Shown here in pieces: positions 33,279 to 42,006 of a stretch of DNA of 64,000 nt (position 1 is the stretch's first letter; the number at the start of each line of letters is the position of its first letter). Location of the stretch: positions 27,290 through 91,289 of the forward strand of contig JAFDVI010000055.1 in the NCBI GenBank assembly GCA_018269055.1, given 5' to 3'. Source of the DNA: Acidobacteriota bacterium. Its GTDB lineage: Bacteria; Acidobacteriota; Blastocatellia; RBC074. The translations under genes were made by a program, and so were the position numbers. The notes under the pieces are model-generated. The model did not search any database, had not been told where the DNA came from, and worked only from the letters and a program-made list of their open reading frames with translations.

Positions 33279-34547
33279 ATGAAGATCAAGAATCTTTTGT
33301 CGGCGCTGGCGGGTTGCGCGCTCTTCTCATTGCTGACCATCAACGCATTTGCGCAGGTGGGACGCATTGAGGGCGACGTTGTCAAAGCTGACACCAAAGA
33401 ACCGGTGGTCGGCGCAGAAGTGCAAATCGTTCGCACCGACATCAAAGGCAGTTACCCGGTGAAAACAGACAAAAAAGGTCACTTCCTGCACGCGGGCGTG
33501 CCGTTCGTCGGCACGTACACAATTATTGTTTCGGCGGAAGGTTGTGAACCGGCCTTCAACCAAGGCGTTCGCCCGGACAGAGAACCGCTCAAATTCGAGC
33601 TTCGCGTGGGTGATGGTCGCAAATTGACAATGGATGACCTGAAGAAAGCTCCCGGCCCAGGCGGAAACACAGCAGGCGGCGCTCCCCCGAAACCGATGAG
33701 CGAAGCCGAGAAGAAAAAAGCCGACGAGGAATACAAAAAAGCGTTGGCGGAGCGTGATGAAGCTGAGAAATACAATGCGTCCATTGCGGTCATCAACGTC
33801 AAGCTGAAAGAAGGCAATGACGCCATGACCAAGGGTGATTTCAATACTGCTGTCACAGCGTTCAAAGAAGCCGTCACCGCCAATCCAGGCATTCATATTT
33901 CGCAAGGCAACCTTGCCATCGCATTGCAAAAACGTGCGGTGAAAGCCTTCAACGAAGGCAATCGCGACGCCGCGAAACAGGATTTTCTGGATTCCATCGT
34001 CGCTTGTACCAAAGCGCTGGAAGGATTGGATACGACGGAAAAAGACTCCAAACAGAAAAATGACCCCGCTCAAAACAAGGTCAATCGCCGAACATATTTG
34101 ACTGTCCGCGCCGAATCGGAAGGTATTCTCGGCAGCAAATTCTTCGACGGCCCGCAGGCCGAAGCTGCCGTGAAAGATTACGATGCAGTCGCTGAATTGA
34201 CGGACGATCCCGCCAAGAAGAAAGAACTTCCGATCAAAGGCGCGAAGGTTTTGTTCGACGCCGGTCAGACGGATGCCGCCATCGCGGCTTACCAAAAAGT
34301 TCTGGATGGAGATAAAGACAATATCGAAGCCTGGTACGGAATCGGCCTGGCCTACGCGCAAGCAGGCAAGTTCAAAGAATCCGCGGATTCCCTGCAAACC
34401 TTCGTCGAAAAAGCTCCCGGCACCGACGGACGTGTTGCAGAAGCCAAGACCGTGATCGCAGAACTGGTTCGCGGTAACAACCTGCCCCCGCCGAAATCTT
34501 TGGACGACGGAAAAAGAAAAGCCGCTCCGCCCAAGAAAAAACCCTAA
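33279..34547 (+). CDS. Secreted carboxypeptidase-regulatory-like domain protein with TPR repeats
   Basis: 422 residues. A signal peptide (residues 5-24, NAFAQ) is followed by a carboxypeptidase-regulatory-like beta domain (GRIEGDVVKADTKEPVVGAEVQIV, YTIIVSAEGCEPAF), a charged Lys/Glu linker, and TPR helices from about residue 180 to 400 (GDFNTAVTAFKEAV, AWYGIGLAYAQAGKFKESA). Such proteins are common periplasmic scaffolds; no enzyme motif is visible. It ends in a Lys-rich tail and is followed by a strong hairpin. Confidence 0.87.
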   Translation: MKIKNLLSALAGCALFSLLTINAFAQVGRIEGDVVKADTKEPVVGAEVQIVRTDIKGSYPVKTDKKGHFLHAGVPFVGTYTIIVSAEGCEPAFNQGVRPDREPLKFELRVGDGRKLTMDDLKKAPGPGGNTAGGAPPKPMSEAEKKKADEEYKKALAERDEAEKYNASIAVINVKLKEGNDAMTKGDFNTAVTAFKEAVTANPGIHISQGNLAIALQKRAVKAFNEGNRDAAKQDFLDSIVACTKALEGLDTTEKDSKQKNDPAQNKVNRRTYLTVRAESEGILGSKFFDGPQAEAAVKDYDAVAELTDDPAKKKELPIKGAKVLFDAGQTDAAIAAYQKVLDGDKDNIEAWYGIGLAYAQAGKFKESADSLQTFVEKAPGTDGRVAEAKTVIAELVRGNNLPPPKSLDDGKRKAAPPKKKP

Positions 34548-34571
34548 CCCAATCGCTCTTTGCGATCCCGG

Positions 34572-34620
34572 AAAATGCCAGAGGGCAGATCGTTGCTAAC
34601 GATCTGCCCTCTGGCATTTT
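34572..34620 (+). terminator. Strong terminator hairpin
   Basis: A perfect 23-bp stem (34572-34594 with 34598-34620) around a 3-base loop starts with AAAATGCC and ends GGCATTTT, so it can terminate transcription from either side. Confidence 0.88.
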
Positions 34621-35209
34621 AATCGCCCACAAACATCGGCGCTTAAACGGCTACCTGACCTTCTGGCCGAGCACGCCACGTAACCGACAGTCGCGACCTC
34701 GAACTACCAGATGGGCAGAGTCTTCAACCGCCACTTCCGGTAGGCGGGGGCCGGACATCGCTTTCAAATGCTCCTCCTCCGATTTGATCATTGGCATCGC
34801 TGGCTTCATCGCTCCGTGAGCAATAGCCTTACAGGTGCAAAACGCTCGAGGCGCGAACCGTTTGTGAAGAAACTTCACTGTGCTGTTCGCCCTTTTTTGC
34901 TTTTGCTTCCTTGACATCCTCCCACGCAGATTGACTGTGGCAAGCAGGCGGCAATTCAATCGGCGCTTGGACGCAGGAAAGATTGAAATACAGCCGCGGC
35001 CAGTGATACATTGCCATTGTATTGCTAAGCGGTTGTAGTCATTGACCATCTCAAGTTCAATCAATAGTTTCAACAGCATTGATTTCGTTGCTCATCGTAG
35101 CATCTGAAGGCAGCAAAGATAGGGCGAAGGAGCGCCGCGCACGCCCTTCAAAATCTACGGAATTCCTTGCCCACAGCGCTGTCTTCATTCCATTTCCAAC
35201 CTTATGTTT

Positions 35210-35215
35210 AGGAGG
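35210..35215 (+). promoter_or_regulatory. Ribosome site deciding the coxS start
   Basis: AGGAGG with six bases before GTG 35222. It lies inside the longer open frame beginning at ATG 35204, which is therefore not the start. Confidence 0.8.
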
Positions 35216-35221
35216 AATTCG

Positions 35222-35692
35222 GTGAATATCTCTCTTTCCATCAACGGCACAAAATACGAAGCCGATGTCGAACCGCGCTTATTGCTGGTTCACCTGATTC
35301 GCGACGTGGTCGGACTGACGGGCACGCACATCGGCTGCGAAACGTCCATCTGCGGCGCTTGCACGGTGATGCTGGACGGCAAAACGGCCAAATCCTGCTG
35401 CGTACTGGCCGTTCAAGCCGATGGCGCAGAAGTTATTACAATCGAAGGCCTGGCCCAGAACGGCCAACTTCACCCGGTTCAGGAGGGCTTCTGGGAAAAA
35501 CATGGATTACAGTGCGGCTATTGCACGCCGGGAATGATTATGGCTGCCTGCGGGCTGCTGAAAGACACCCCCAATCCAACTGAAGAAGAAATCCGTCACG
35601 GGATCGAAGGCAATTTATGCCGCTGCACTGGCTACCAAAACATCGTCGAAGCGGTGAAATACGCGGCGGATAAACTCAAAGCCCAAGCCTGA
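35222..35692 (+). CDS. Molybdenum hydroxylase small subunit, 2Fe-2S (CoxS-like)
   Basis: 156 residues from GTG 35222. The N-terminal plant-type ferredoxin cluster (GCETSICGACTVMLDGK, then a Cys in KSCCVL) and the C-terminal helical cluster (CGYCTPGMIM, CRCTGYQN) are both complete. In this family the subunit passes electrons from the Mo site to FAD. It is the first gene of a small-large-medium set, the order seen in many form II systems. Confidence 0.93.
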   Translation: MNISLSINGTKYEADVEPRLLLVHLIRDVVGLTGTHIGCETSICGACTVMLDGKTAKSCCVLAVQADGAEVITIEGLAQNGQLHPVQEGFWEKHGLQCGYCTPGMIMAACGLLKDTPNPTEEEIRHGIEGNLCRCTGYQNIVEAVKYAADKLKAQA

Positions 35693-35706
35693 AAGGAGAT
35701 GCGGAC

Positions 35707-38025
35707 ATGTCGTTTTTAGCAAAATATATTGGACAAAAAGTGAAGCGCACAGAAGACCCGCGTCTGGTCAAAGGCATTGGGCATTACGTGGATGACATCA
35801 AACTGGCAGATACGCTGAGCGTTGTCATTGTGCGAAGCCAATATGCGCACGCAAAAATCAATTTCATCAACACGGACGCTGCGAAGGCATCGCCCGGAAT
35901 CGTCGCCATTTACACCGGAGCCGACATCGCGGGCAAAATCGGCAATGTTCCTTGTGCAGCGGCGCTGCCTGGATTGAACGTGCCGAAATATCCCGTGCTG
36001 GCCAGCGGCAAAGTGATTTTTGTCGGCCAGCCGGTAGCCGCCGTCGTCGCCACGGATAAATACAAAGCCCGCGACGCAGCCGATCTGATCGAAATTGACT
36101 GCGACCCGCTGGATGTCATCAGCGACGCCGAAGCTGCTGCCCAAAATGATTCCCCAATCATTCACGAAGAGTTCGGAACCAACATCGCCTTCACGCATCA
36201 GGCCGGAACCGGCGATGTGGACGCAGCCTTTGCCGCAGCCGACAAGATTGTCAAAGAGAAATTGAACCATCAACGGCTGGCGCCCATTTCGATGGAGCCG
36301 CGCGGCGTGTTAGCGCAATACTTCCCCGGCGAAGAGCAATTGAATTTGTGGTCTTCGACACAGATTCCACACTTAATGCGCACACAGGTCGCGTTGATGC
36401 TGGGAATTGCGGAAAACAAATTGCGCGTCATCACCCCGGAGGTCGGCGGCGGGTTCGGCTGCAAGCTGAATGTGTATGCTGAAGAAGCGCTGCTCGGATG
36501 GATTGCGATGCAACTGGGCAAGCCTGTGAAGTGGATCGAATCCCGTCGCGAAAATTTCCAGGCGACAATTCACGGTCGCGCGCAAGTCGGTACCTGTGAA
36601 GTCGCTGTCAAAAACGACGGCACATTGCTGGGGCTTCGGTACAACGTCACGGCGGACTTGGGAGCGTATTTGCAACTGCTGACTCCGGCGATCCCCACGC
36701 TGACCGGGTTGATGCTGTCGGGCTGTTACAAAATTCCGGCGATTCAAATGAATTGCACAGGCGTGTTCACGAACAAAATGTCCACCGACGCCTATCGCGG
36801 AGCGGGGCGCCCTGAAGCGACCTACCTAATCGAACGGATGATGGACTGCGTCGCGCGCGAACTGAAGATGGACCCGGTCGAATTGCGCCGCAAAAACATG
36901 CCCAAACCGACGGAGTTTCCATTCGCCACGGCGACCGGATTGTTTTACGACTCCGGCGATTACGAAAAGGCGCTCGACAAAGCCTTGGCAATGGCCGATT
37001 ACAAAAACTTGCGCGCCGAACAGGCCGAAGCGCGCAAACAAGGACGCCTGATTGGCATAGGCGTTTCGACCTACGTGGAAATCTGCGCGATGGGACCGTC
37101 CATCGCCTTGCCCGCCGGAGGTTGGGAAAGCGCGACGGTTCGCGTGGAACCGACCGGCAAAGTCACTGTGCTGACCGGCGTTTCGCCGCACGGGCAAGGC
37201 GAAGAAACCGCGTTTGCGCAAATCATTGGCGATATGCTCGGCATTGATATGAACGATGTGCTGGTCATTCACGGAGACACTTCGATTGTGCAATACGGCA
37301 TCGGCACTTTTGGCTCGCGCGGGTTGGCCGTTGGCGGAGCCGCACTGGTCAAAGCTGCGGAAAAAGTCGTCGCAAAAGCCAAAACGCTGGCCGCGCACCT
37401 GCTGCAAACGGATGAAGCCAGCTTGACGTTTGAAAATGGCCGGTTTGTCGGCGCGCCGAACGACAAATCGGTTTCCATCCAGGAAGTCGCCTTGGCCGCT
37501 TACATACCGCACAACGTTCCTGAAGATTTCGAGCCAGGCCTGACCGCCACACATTTCTTTGAACCGAAAAACTTCACCTTCCCATCCGGCACGCACATTT
37601 GCGTTTCGGAAGTGGATCGCGAAACCGGCGAAGTGAAAATTCTGCGCTACATCGCCGTGGACGACTGCGGAAATCAAATCAATCCGCTGATCGTGCAGGG
37701 ACAGGTTCACGGCGGCATTGCGCAAGGCATGGCGCAGGCGCTGTTCGAAGAAGTCGTCTACGACGAAAACGGTCAGTTGCTGACCGGCGAATTGATGGAT
37801 TACGCAGTGCCGAAAGCACACCAACTGCCGCATTTCGATCTGGATCACACGGTGACGCCAACCGATGTCAACCCGCTCGGCGCAAAAGGCGTCGGCGAAG
37901 CCGGAACCATCGGTTCAACGCCTGCGACGGCGAATTCCGTCATTGATGCGCTTGCGCCGTTCAACGTCTCACACGTGGATTTGCCGCTACGTCCTGAAAA
38001 ACTCTGGAAACTGATGAACAACTGA
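35707..38025 (+). CDS. Molybdopterin-binding large subunit, form II CoxL-like hydroxylase
   Basis: 772 residues with AAGGAG before ATG 35707. The active-site loop is AYRGAGR (residues 362-368), the form II signature; form I CO dehydrogenase has AYXCSFR with a Cu-ligating Cys, absent here. The catalytic Glu is Glu731 in GVGEAGTIG, and PHGQGEETAFAQI is a cofactor segment. It is therefore an aerobic xanthine-dehydrogenase-type hydroxylase of unknown substrate, and genuine CO oxidation is doubtful. The small and FAD subunit genes flank it. Confidence 0.93.
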   Translation: MSFLAKYIGQKVKRTEDPRLVKGIGHYVDDIKLADTLSVVIVRSQYAHAKINFINTDAAKASPGIVAIYTGADIAGKIGNVPCAAALPGLNVPKYPVLASGKVIFVGQPVAAVVATDKYKARDAADLIEIDCDPLDVISDAEAAAQNDSPIIHEEFGTNIAFTHQAGTGDVDAAFAAADKIVKEKLNHQRLAPISMEPRGVLAQYFPGEEQLNLWSSTQIPHLMRTQVALMLGIAENKLRVITPEVGGGFGCKLNVYAEEALLGWIAMQLGKPVKWIESRRENFQATIHGRAQVGTCEVAVKNDGTLLGLRYNVTADLGAYLQLLTPAIPTLTGLMLSGCYKIPAIQMNCTGVFTNKMSTDAYRGAGRPEATYLIERMMDCVARELKMDPVELRRKNMPKPTEFPFATATGLFYDSGDYEKALDKALAMADYKNLRAEQAEARKQGRLIGIGVSTYVEICAMGPSIALPAGGWESATVRVEPTGKVTVLTGVSPHGQGEETAFAQIIGDMLGIDMNDVLVIHGDTSIVQYGIGTFGSRGLAVGGAALVKAAEKVVAKAKTLAAHLLQTDEASLTFENGRFVGAPNDKSVSIQEVALAAYIPHNVPEDFEPGLTATHFFEPKNFTFPSGTHICVSEVDRETGEVKILRYIAVDDCGNQINPLIVQGQVHGGIAQGMAQALFEEVVYDENGQLLTGELMDYAVPKAHQLPHFDLDHTVTPTDVNPLGAKGVGEAGTIGSTPATANSVIDALAPFNVSHVDLPLRPEKLWKLMNN

Positions 38026-38036
38026 AGGAGGCCGAA

Positions 38037-38900
38037 ATGATTCCTGCAAACTTTGACTACTTTGCCCCGAAGACAATTGAAGAAGCGCTTCAGTTGCTCG
38101 ATCAACACGGCGACAACGCCAAGATTCTTTCCGGCGGGCATAGCTTGATTCCGGTTTTGAAGCTGCGGCTGGCTTCGCCGGGCGTCGTGATTGACATTGG
38201 CCGCATCGAGGAATTGAAAGCCATCAAAGTGGATGGTTCAATGATCAGCATTGGAGCAAATGCAACCCACGCTGAAATTGCGTCAAGTGCTGAGTTGAAA
38301 ACGCACTGTCCGCTCCTTGTTGAAACCGCAGCGCAAATTGGCGACCAGCAGGTTCGCAACCGGGGTACGATTGGCGGCAGCTTGACGCACGCTGATCCGG
38401 CGGCGGATTGGCCCGCAGCGATTCTGGCTTTGAATGCGGAAATCGTCGTTCGTTCCAGCAAAGGCACGCGAACCATCAAAGCAGCGGATTTCTTTCTGGA
38501 CTTAATGACCAGTGCGGTCGAAATGGATGAAATCGTCACCGAAATCCGCATTCCCAAACCGGCGCAACCGGCGGCGGCTGTTTATTTGAAAGTGCCGCAA
38601 TCGGCTTCAGGGTTTGCAATTGTCGGCGTCGCCGCGCAATTGAACGTCGCCAACGGAAAATGCGAATCCGTCAGCATCGGCGTAACAGGCCTTGCGCCCA
38701 AAGCCTTCCGGGCTAAATCCGTCGAAGATGCTCTGATTGGCAAGGCTTTGGATGAAGCGGCAATCAGCGCCGCTTCATCCAAAGCCGACGCCGAAGCTGA
38801 CGATGCGATGGAAGACATCCATGCTTCAGGCGATTACCGCCGCCATTTGGCGAAGATTTACGCTAAACGCGCTGTGCAAGCCGCAGCAGCCAGAGCCTAA
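38037..38900 (+). CDS. FAD-binding medium subunit of the molybdenum hydroxylase (CoxM-like)
   Basis: 287 residues, with AGGAGG overlapping the end of the large-subunit gene. FAD-binding segments AGGHS-type (ILSGGHSLIPVLKLR) near residue 36 and a TIGGSLTHADPAADWPA loop near 110 are typical. A C-terminal CO-dehydrogenase flavoprotein domain follows. It accepts electrons from the 2Fe-2S subunit and passes them to a quinone or other acceptor. No maturation genes (coxD/E/F) are nearby. Confidence 0.93.
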   Translation: MIPANFDYFAPKTIEEALQLLDQHGDNAKILSGGHSLIPVLKLRLASPGVVIDIGRIEELKAIKVDGSMISIGANATHAEIASSAELKTHCPLLVETAAQIGDQQVRNRGTIGGSLTHADPAADWPAAILALNAEIVVRSSKGTRTIKAADFFLDLMTSAVEMDEIVTEIRIPKPAQPAAAVYLKVPQSASGFAIVGVAAQLNVANGKCESVSIGVTGLAPKAFRAKSVEDALIGKALDEAAISAASSKADAEADDAMEDIHASGDYRRHLAKIYAKRAVQAAAARA

Positions 38901-38965
38901 TTTGAGGTTAAGGGTTGGGAGATGCAGGTTCCACTTCCCAATCCCGTTCTCCTATCTACTAAAAA

Positions 38966-40081
38966 ATGCTAGCTGACATCGTCAAAATTCATTGCCTCAA
39001 ACACCAGGCGAACTTCCCTATGCCGCGCACCAGCCGGACCGTGGTTTGCCGCGAAAGTTCGGAAGCGCACACGCTGAGCAACAACTTCCCTGCCGAAGGC
39101 CCCTGGGTGTATTGCTGTAATTGTCAGACCTTCATCGCCTGGGACAAAGATCGAAGTGACGTTTCGTTGAAAGAATGTGTCTTTTGCCTAAGTTCCCTCA
39201 ATCCAAGGGCGTATTCGTGCGATCACTGCGCGGTGACGATGGTGGATTATGACGACCCTACGTTGCGAAAACATCACGCGGTGCTGGATTGGGGAGCGCC
39301 GCAACCTGCCTGTGTCGGCTGCCATCAGTTTCCACGCTCCACCCCGCTGAAGCATTTCTGCCAAACGCTTCAATGCGAAGTGGCGACTTCACGGACTTCC
39401 TGCAGTTACTGCGGAGCCAGCACGCGAACAACTGAAACGCTTCCCTCTCAAACGGCAACAGCACAGTTCCGTGCGGCATTGATCGAAGCGGAAAGAAAGG
39501 CTCAAGAAGCAGAAGAACGTCGCCGCTTGGCCGAAGAAGCTGTGCGCAAGGAAATCGAGCTTCGCAAACAAGCTGAATTCAAAGCACAAGAAATTGAGCG
39601 GCGCGTCACGCACGAACTAAACCAGGCACAACTCACGAATCAAAACTCGGAGCAGGCTCGCCACGAAATTGAAGCGGCCAAACAGATCGCAGAATCAGAA
39701 GCGCGCGCGCGCGCCGAAGCGGAACGCTTGGCTCAAATTTCCGAACTTGAGCGTCAGGAAGCGGAACGGCGCAAAGCAGAAGCGGAAGCGAAAGCCCGCG
39801 AAGTGGAATTAAAGGTGCGTGAAATCGAAGAGCATAAACGACAGGCGGAAGAAGCAGTCCGCCGCGAATCCGAAATGCGCGTTCAGGCTGAACAACAAGT
39901 CCGTGAAGTGGCGCAATCCTATACCAGCAAGCTCGCCGAATCTCAGGCGCAGGTCGAAGCGGCAGTCAAAAATGTGAAAAAAGACCGAAAAGCGATAGCT
40001 TTAACAGCGGGTATTGTCGTAGCATTGTTTGGCGCGTTGATAGTATTAATCATGACCTTGATTACGTACTTACGTTCATAG
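38966..40081 (+). CDS. Multi-zinc-ribbon, coiled-coil, tail-anchored membrane protein of unknown function
   Basis: 371 residues with no signal peptide. Residues 48-155 carry six Cys pairs (CCNC, ECVFC, SCDHC, ACVGC, FCQTLQC, SCSYC), so up to three zinc ribbons. Residues 165-345 are a long Glu/Lys/Ala-rich heptad stretch, a strong coiled coil. The last 25 residues are a membrane helix (ALTAGIVVALFGALIVLIMTL) with a short basic tail. The likely topology is a cytosolic zinc head on a rod fixed to the inner membrane by its C-terminus. I do not recognise the family. It heads a same-strand group of three with the genes at 40127 and 40744. Confidence 0.85.
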   Translation: MLADIVKIHCLKHQANFPMPRTSRTVVCRESSEAHTLSNNFPAEGPWVYCCNCQTFIAWDKDRSDVSLKECVFCLSSLNPRAYSCDHCAVTMVDYDDPTLRKHHAVLDWGAPQPACVGCHQFPRSTPLKHFCQTLQCEVATSRTSCSYCGASTRTTETLPSQTATAQFRAALIEAERKAQEAEERRRLAEEAVRKEIELRKQAEFKAQEIERRVTHELNQAQLTNQNSEQARHEIEAAKQIAESEARARAEAERLAQISELERQEAERRKAEAEAKAREVELKVREIEEHKRQAEEAVRRESEMRVQAEQQVREVAQSYTSKLAESQAQVEAAVKNVKKDRKAIALTAGIVVALFGALIVLIMTLITYLRS

Positions 40082-40126
40082 GTCTTCTTCCACTCGACTT
40101 TCGACAAAAACTAAACTCTGTTTCGC

Positions 40127-40684
40127 ATGAAAGTTCATTCATCAGTTTCGACTTTGTCAGCGGCGTTCCTGGTTGCCTTTGCTTTTCAAGTTGCCGGTGC
40201 GCAAATCACATTTGTCGAAACGCCTGTACGACAAAGACAAGGCCAACAAGGCCAGCCGGGACAATCGGGGCTTTCCCCTGAAAAAAAGCGTTCACTTTCC
40301 AAATACGGCCCTGAAGACGCGTTTCCAGGCGCGCGCGAACAAGAAAACAGCGGCAAACGAACAACTCGCGCGGCGACACGAAACGGGGCTGCAAACGTGC
40401 GACCATCCCCAACCATCACGCCGGCTGCAAAACCGTCTGGCACTCCATCAACAATTGCTGCGGTGACACCCACACCCGCTTCCCAGTTCCCCTTGCCTAG
40501 CGCAACCGCAGCAGCATTGGCCAGTTCATCGGGAAACTCGCTTCAACTCAATAAAACGCAACCCGAGAAAACTGGTGTCTCATATTTGGTTCCGGCGACG
40601 TTATCACTGGCAACTTTGCTGGTTTTCGGAGCGCTCATTTACGTTGTCGGCATATTGAGAAAGAAACTGAAATCAGAAAGTTAA
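40127..40684 (+). CDS. Type I membrane protein with Pro/Thr/Ala-rich linker, unknown function
   Basis: 185 residues. A signal peptide (residues 8-26, VAGAQ) is followed by a low-complexity segment rich in Gln, Pro, Thr, Ala and Ser (about 30-145) and one membrane helix near the C-terminus (about 153-175) with a basic tail. It therefore looks anchored in the inner membrane with a disordered periplasmic arm. No domain is recognised. Position between the zinc-ribbon gene and the exported ASKHA gene is the only functional clue. Confidence 0.75.
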   Translation: MKVHSSVSTLSAAFLVAFAFQVAGAQITFVETPVRQRQGQQGQPGQSGLSPEKKRSLSKYGPEDAFPGAREQENSGKRTTRAATRNGAANVRPSPTITPAAKPSGTPSTIAAVTPTPASQFPLPSATAAALASSSGNSLQLNKTQPEKTGVSYLVPATLSLATLLVFGALIYVVGILRKKLKSES

Positions 40685-40743
40685 GCGTTGGCATTTTCCG
40701 AACAACGCCGCAATCAATCATTTTCAACAAGTTGGGTAACGCT

Positions 40744-41925
40744 ATGATTCCCCCCCATGTGCAATCAAAAGCGTCGCTGTCAGCATTCTTCTTTCTTTTC
40801 TTCTTTCCTGTGCTGGCGCTTACCATCGGTGTGTCTACGGCTCGGGCTGTCAACTCAGTTCAGGATGTGGACGAATTGCATGGGGGCATTGAAATCGGCT
40901 CCAAAGGCATCAAGGTAATTGCTCTGCGCATCAGCGGAGAAACCGACAATTACAGCGTCAAGGTGCTTTATGCCGAAGTCATTAACACCACCTTGATGCA
41001 AACCAAAAATGGCCAGTTCACTCCGGAAGCGATTCGGGACACAGCCAACGCCGTTCAGCAGTTTTATCAGCGCATTCGGCAGGAGCATCAGATTCCCATT
41101 GAAAACATCCACATTGCCGTCAGCAGCGGCGTTACTGCGGACAATCCGAAGGACCTGTCGTCGGAAATCGTCAAACGCACCGGGCATACTCCGGTTTTCC
41201 TGGACGTAGACACGGAAGTTCAATTAACCATCGCAGGCGCAATTCCCAAATTCTACAAGGTGGGGCAAAAGTGGTATGACAACCGTAGCATTTCTGTTTT
41301 GATTGACGTTGGCAGCGGCAACACGAAAGGCGGTTATCAACAGATGCGGCAGGTTCCGGTCGGAGTAGCCAGTTACGATTACGTCACTTGGGGGATCCCT
41401 AAAGGAACCGTGACATTCACCAACGAAGTCAACAAAGCCGCAGGCGAAACAGCCGACTACAAAACATTTGCCTCAACCTCCAACGCCTTGAGCAATACAG
41501 CAATCCGATCACCGTTGCGCTCCGAAATCGCCAGAAAACCCGGATTGCTCAATCGCCGAAAAGTGTATTTGACCGGGGGAATGGTTTGGGCAATGGCTAC
41601 GCTTCTCCACCCGGAAGATCGGCATTCCTTTACTGCGCTGACAGTGGATGACATCAATACCTTTTACAGTCAAGCAACTGCCGACCCCGAAGTTTTGCTG
41701 GATCCCGATCTGAGCAAAATCAAAAACGCCACGTTGCGACAGGATGCTGAGCGCGAAGTCGAGTCGGTCAGAAACACCTTCACACCCAAAAACATCATTG
41801 CCGGGGCAGAAATTCTCAAAGCTGTGGCCGTAGAAATGAACCTGACCGGTAAAAGAATCTACTTCGCGCGGTACGGACATCTGGCCTGGATTTTGAGCTA
41901 CGTTCGCCTGCAAGCCGAGCGATAA
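40744..41925 (+). CDS. Exported Ppx/GppA-like ASKHA-fold protein
   Basis: About 393 residues from ATG 40744 (a TTG 12 bases upstream is possible). Residues 11-36 look like a signal peptide (ARA cleavage site). The rest follows the actin-like phosphatase pattern of Ppx/GppA: phosphate-1 GGIEIGSKGIKVIA (47-60), an acidic segment LDVDTEVQLTIAG (153-165), phosphate-2 SVLIDVGSGNTKGGY (184-198) and an adenosine-type YLTGGMVWAMATLL (275-288). Ppx/GppA enzymes act in the cytoplasm on polyphosphate or pppGpp, so an exported version is unusual. The polyphosphate-binding C-terminal domain is absent. Its substrate, if any, is unknown. Confidence 0.75.
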   Translation: MIPPHVQSKASLSAFFFLFFFPVLALTIGVSTARAVNSVQDVDELHGGIEIGSKGIKVIALRISGETDNYSVKVLYAEVINTTLMQTKNGQFTPEAIRDTANAVQQFYQRIRQEHQIPIENIHIAVSSGVTADNPKDLSSEIVKRTGHTPVFLDVDTEVQLTIAGAIPKFYKVGQKWYDNRSISVLIDVGSGNTKGGYQQMRQVPVGVASYDYVTWGIPKGTVTFTNEVNKAAGETADYKTFASTSNALSNTAIRSPLRSEIARKPGLLNRRKVYLTGGMVWAMATLLHPEDRHSFTALTVDDINTFYSQATADPEVLLDPDLSKIKNATLRQDAEREVESVRNTFTPKNIIAGAEILKAVAVEMNLTGKRIYFARYGHLAWILSYVRLQAER

Positions 41926-41951
41926 AACCTGGAGAATCGGTTCCCATAAAT

Positions 41952-41984
41952 GAAAGGGCGGCTGCGATAAACAGCCGCCCTTTC
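41952..41984. terminator. Bidirectional terminator hairpin between convergent genes
   Basis: GAAAGGGCGGCTG (41952-41964) pairs with CAGCCGCCCTTTC (41972-41984) around a 7-base loop, 27 bases after the ASKHA gene stop and 23 bases before the DUF1501 gene end. Confidence 0.8.
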
Positions 41985-42006
41985 GTTCTCAGACCTTCAA
42001 CCGATT

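Larger units (their letters stand above)
34548..35221. other. Gene-free stretch before the cox genes
   Basis: 674 bases. After the terminator at 34572-34620 I see only a minus-strand open frame (about 34651-35079) with no ribosome site, signal or recognisable domain. It could be decayed DNA. The cox promoter must lie at the right end but is not evident. Confidence 0.45.

Noticed and set aside
33327..34397. 356-codon minus-strand open frame opposite the TPR gene
   Set aside because: Antisense to a signal-bearing TPR protein with a good ribosome site; no domain seen.
36826..37848. 340-codon minus-strand open frame opposite coxL
   Set aside because: Shadow of coxL, whose active-site motifs are intact.
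35707..38025. Genuine aerobic CO dehydrogenase (form I)
   Set aside because: The loop is AYRGAGR and the form I Cys motif is missing.
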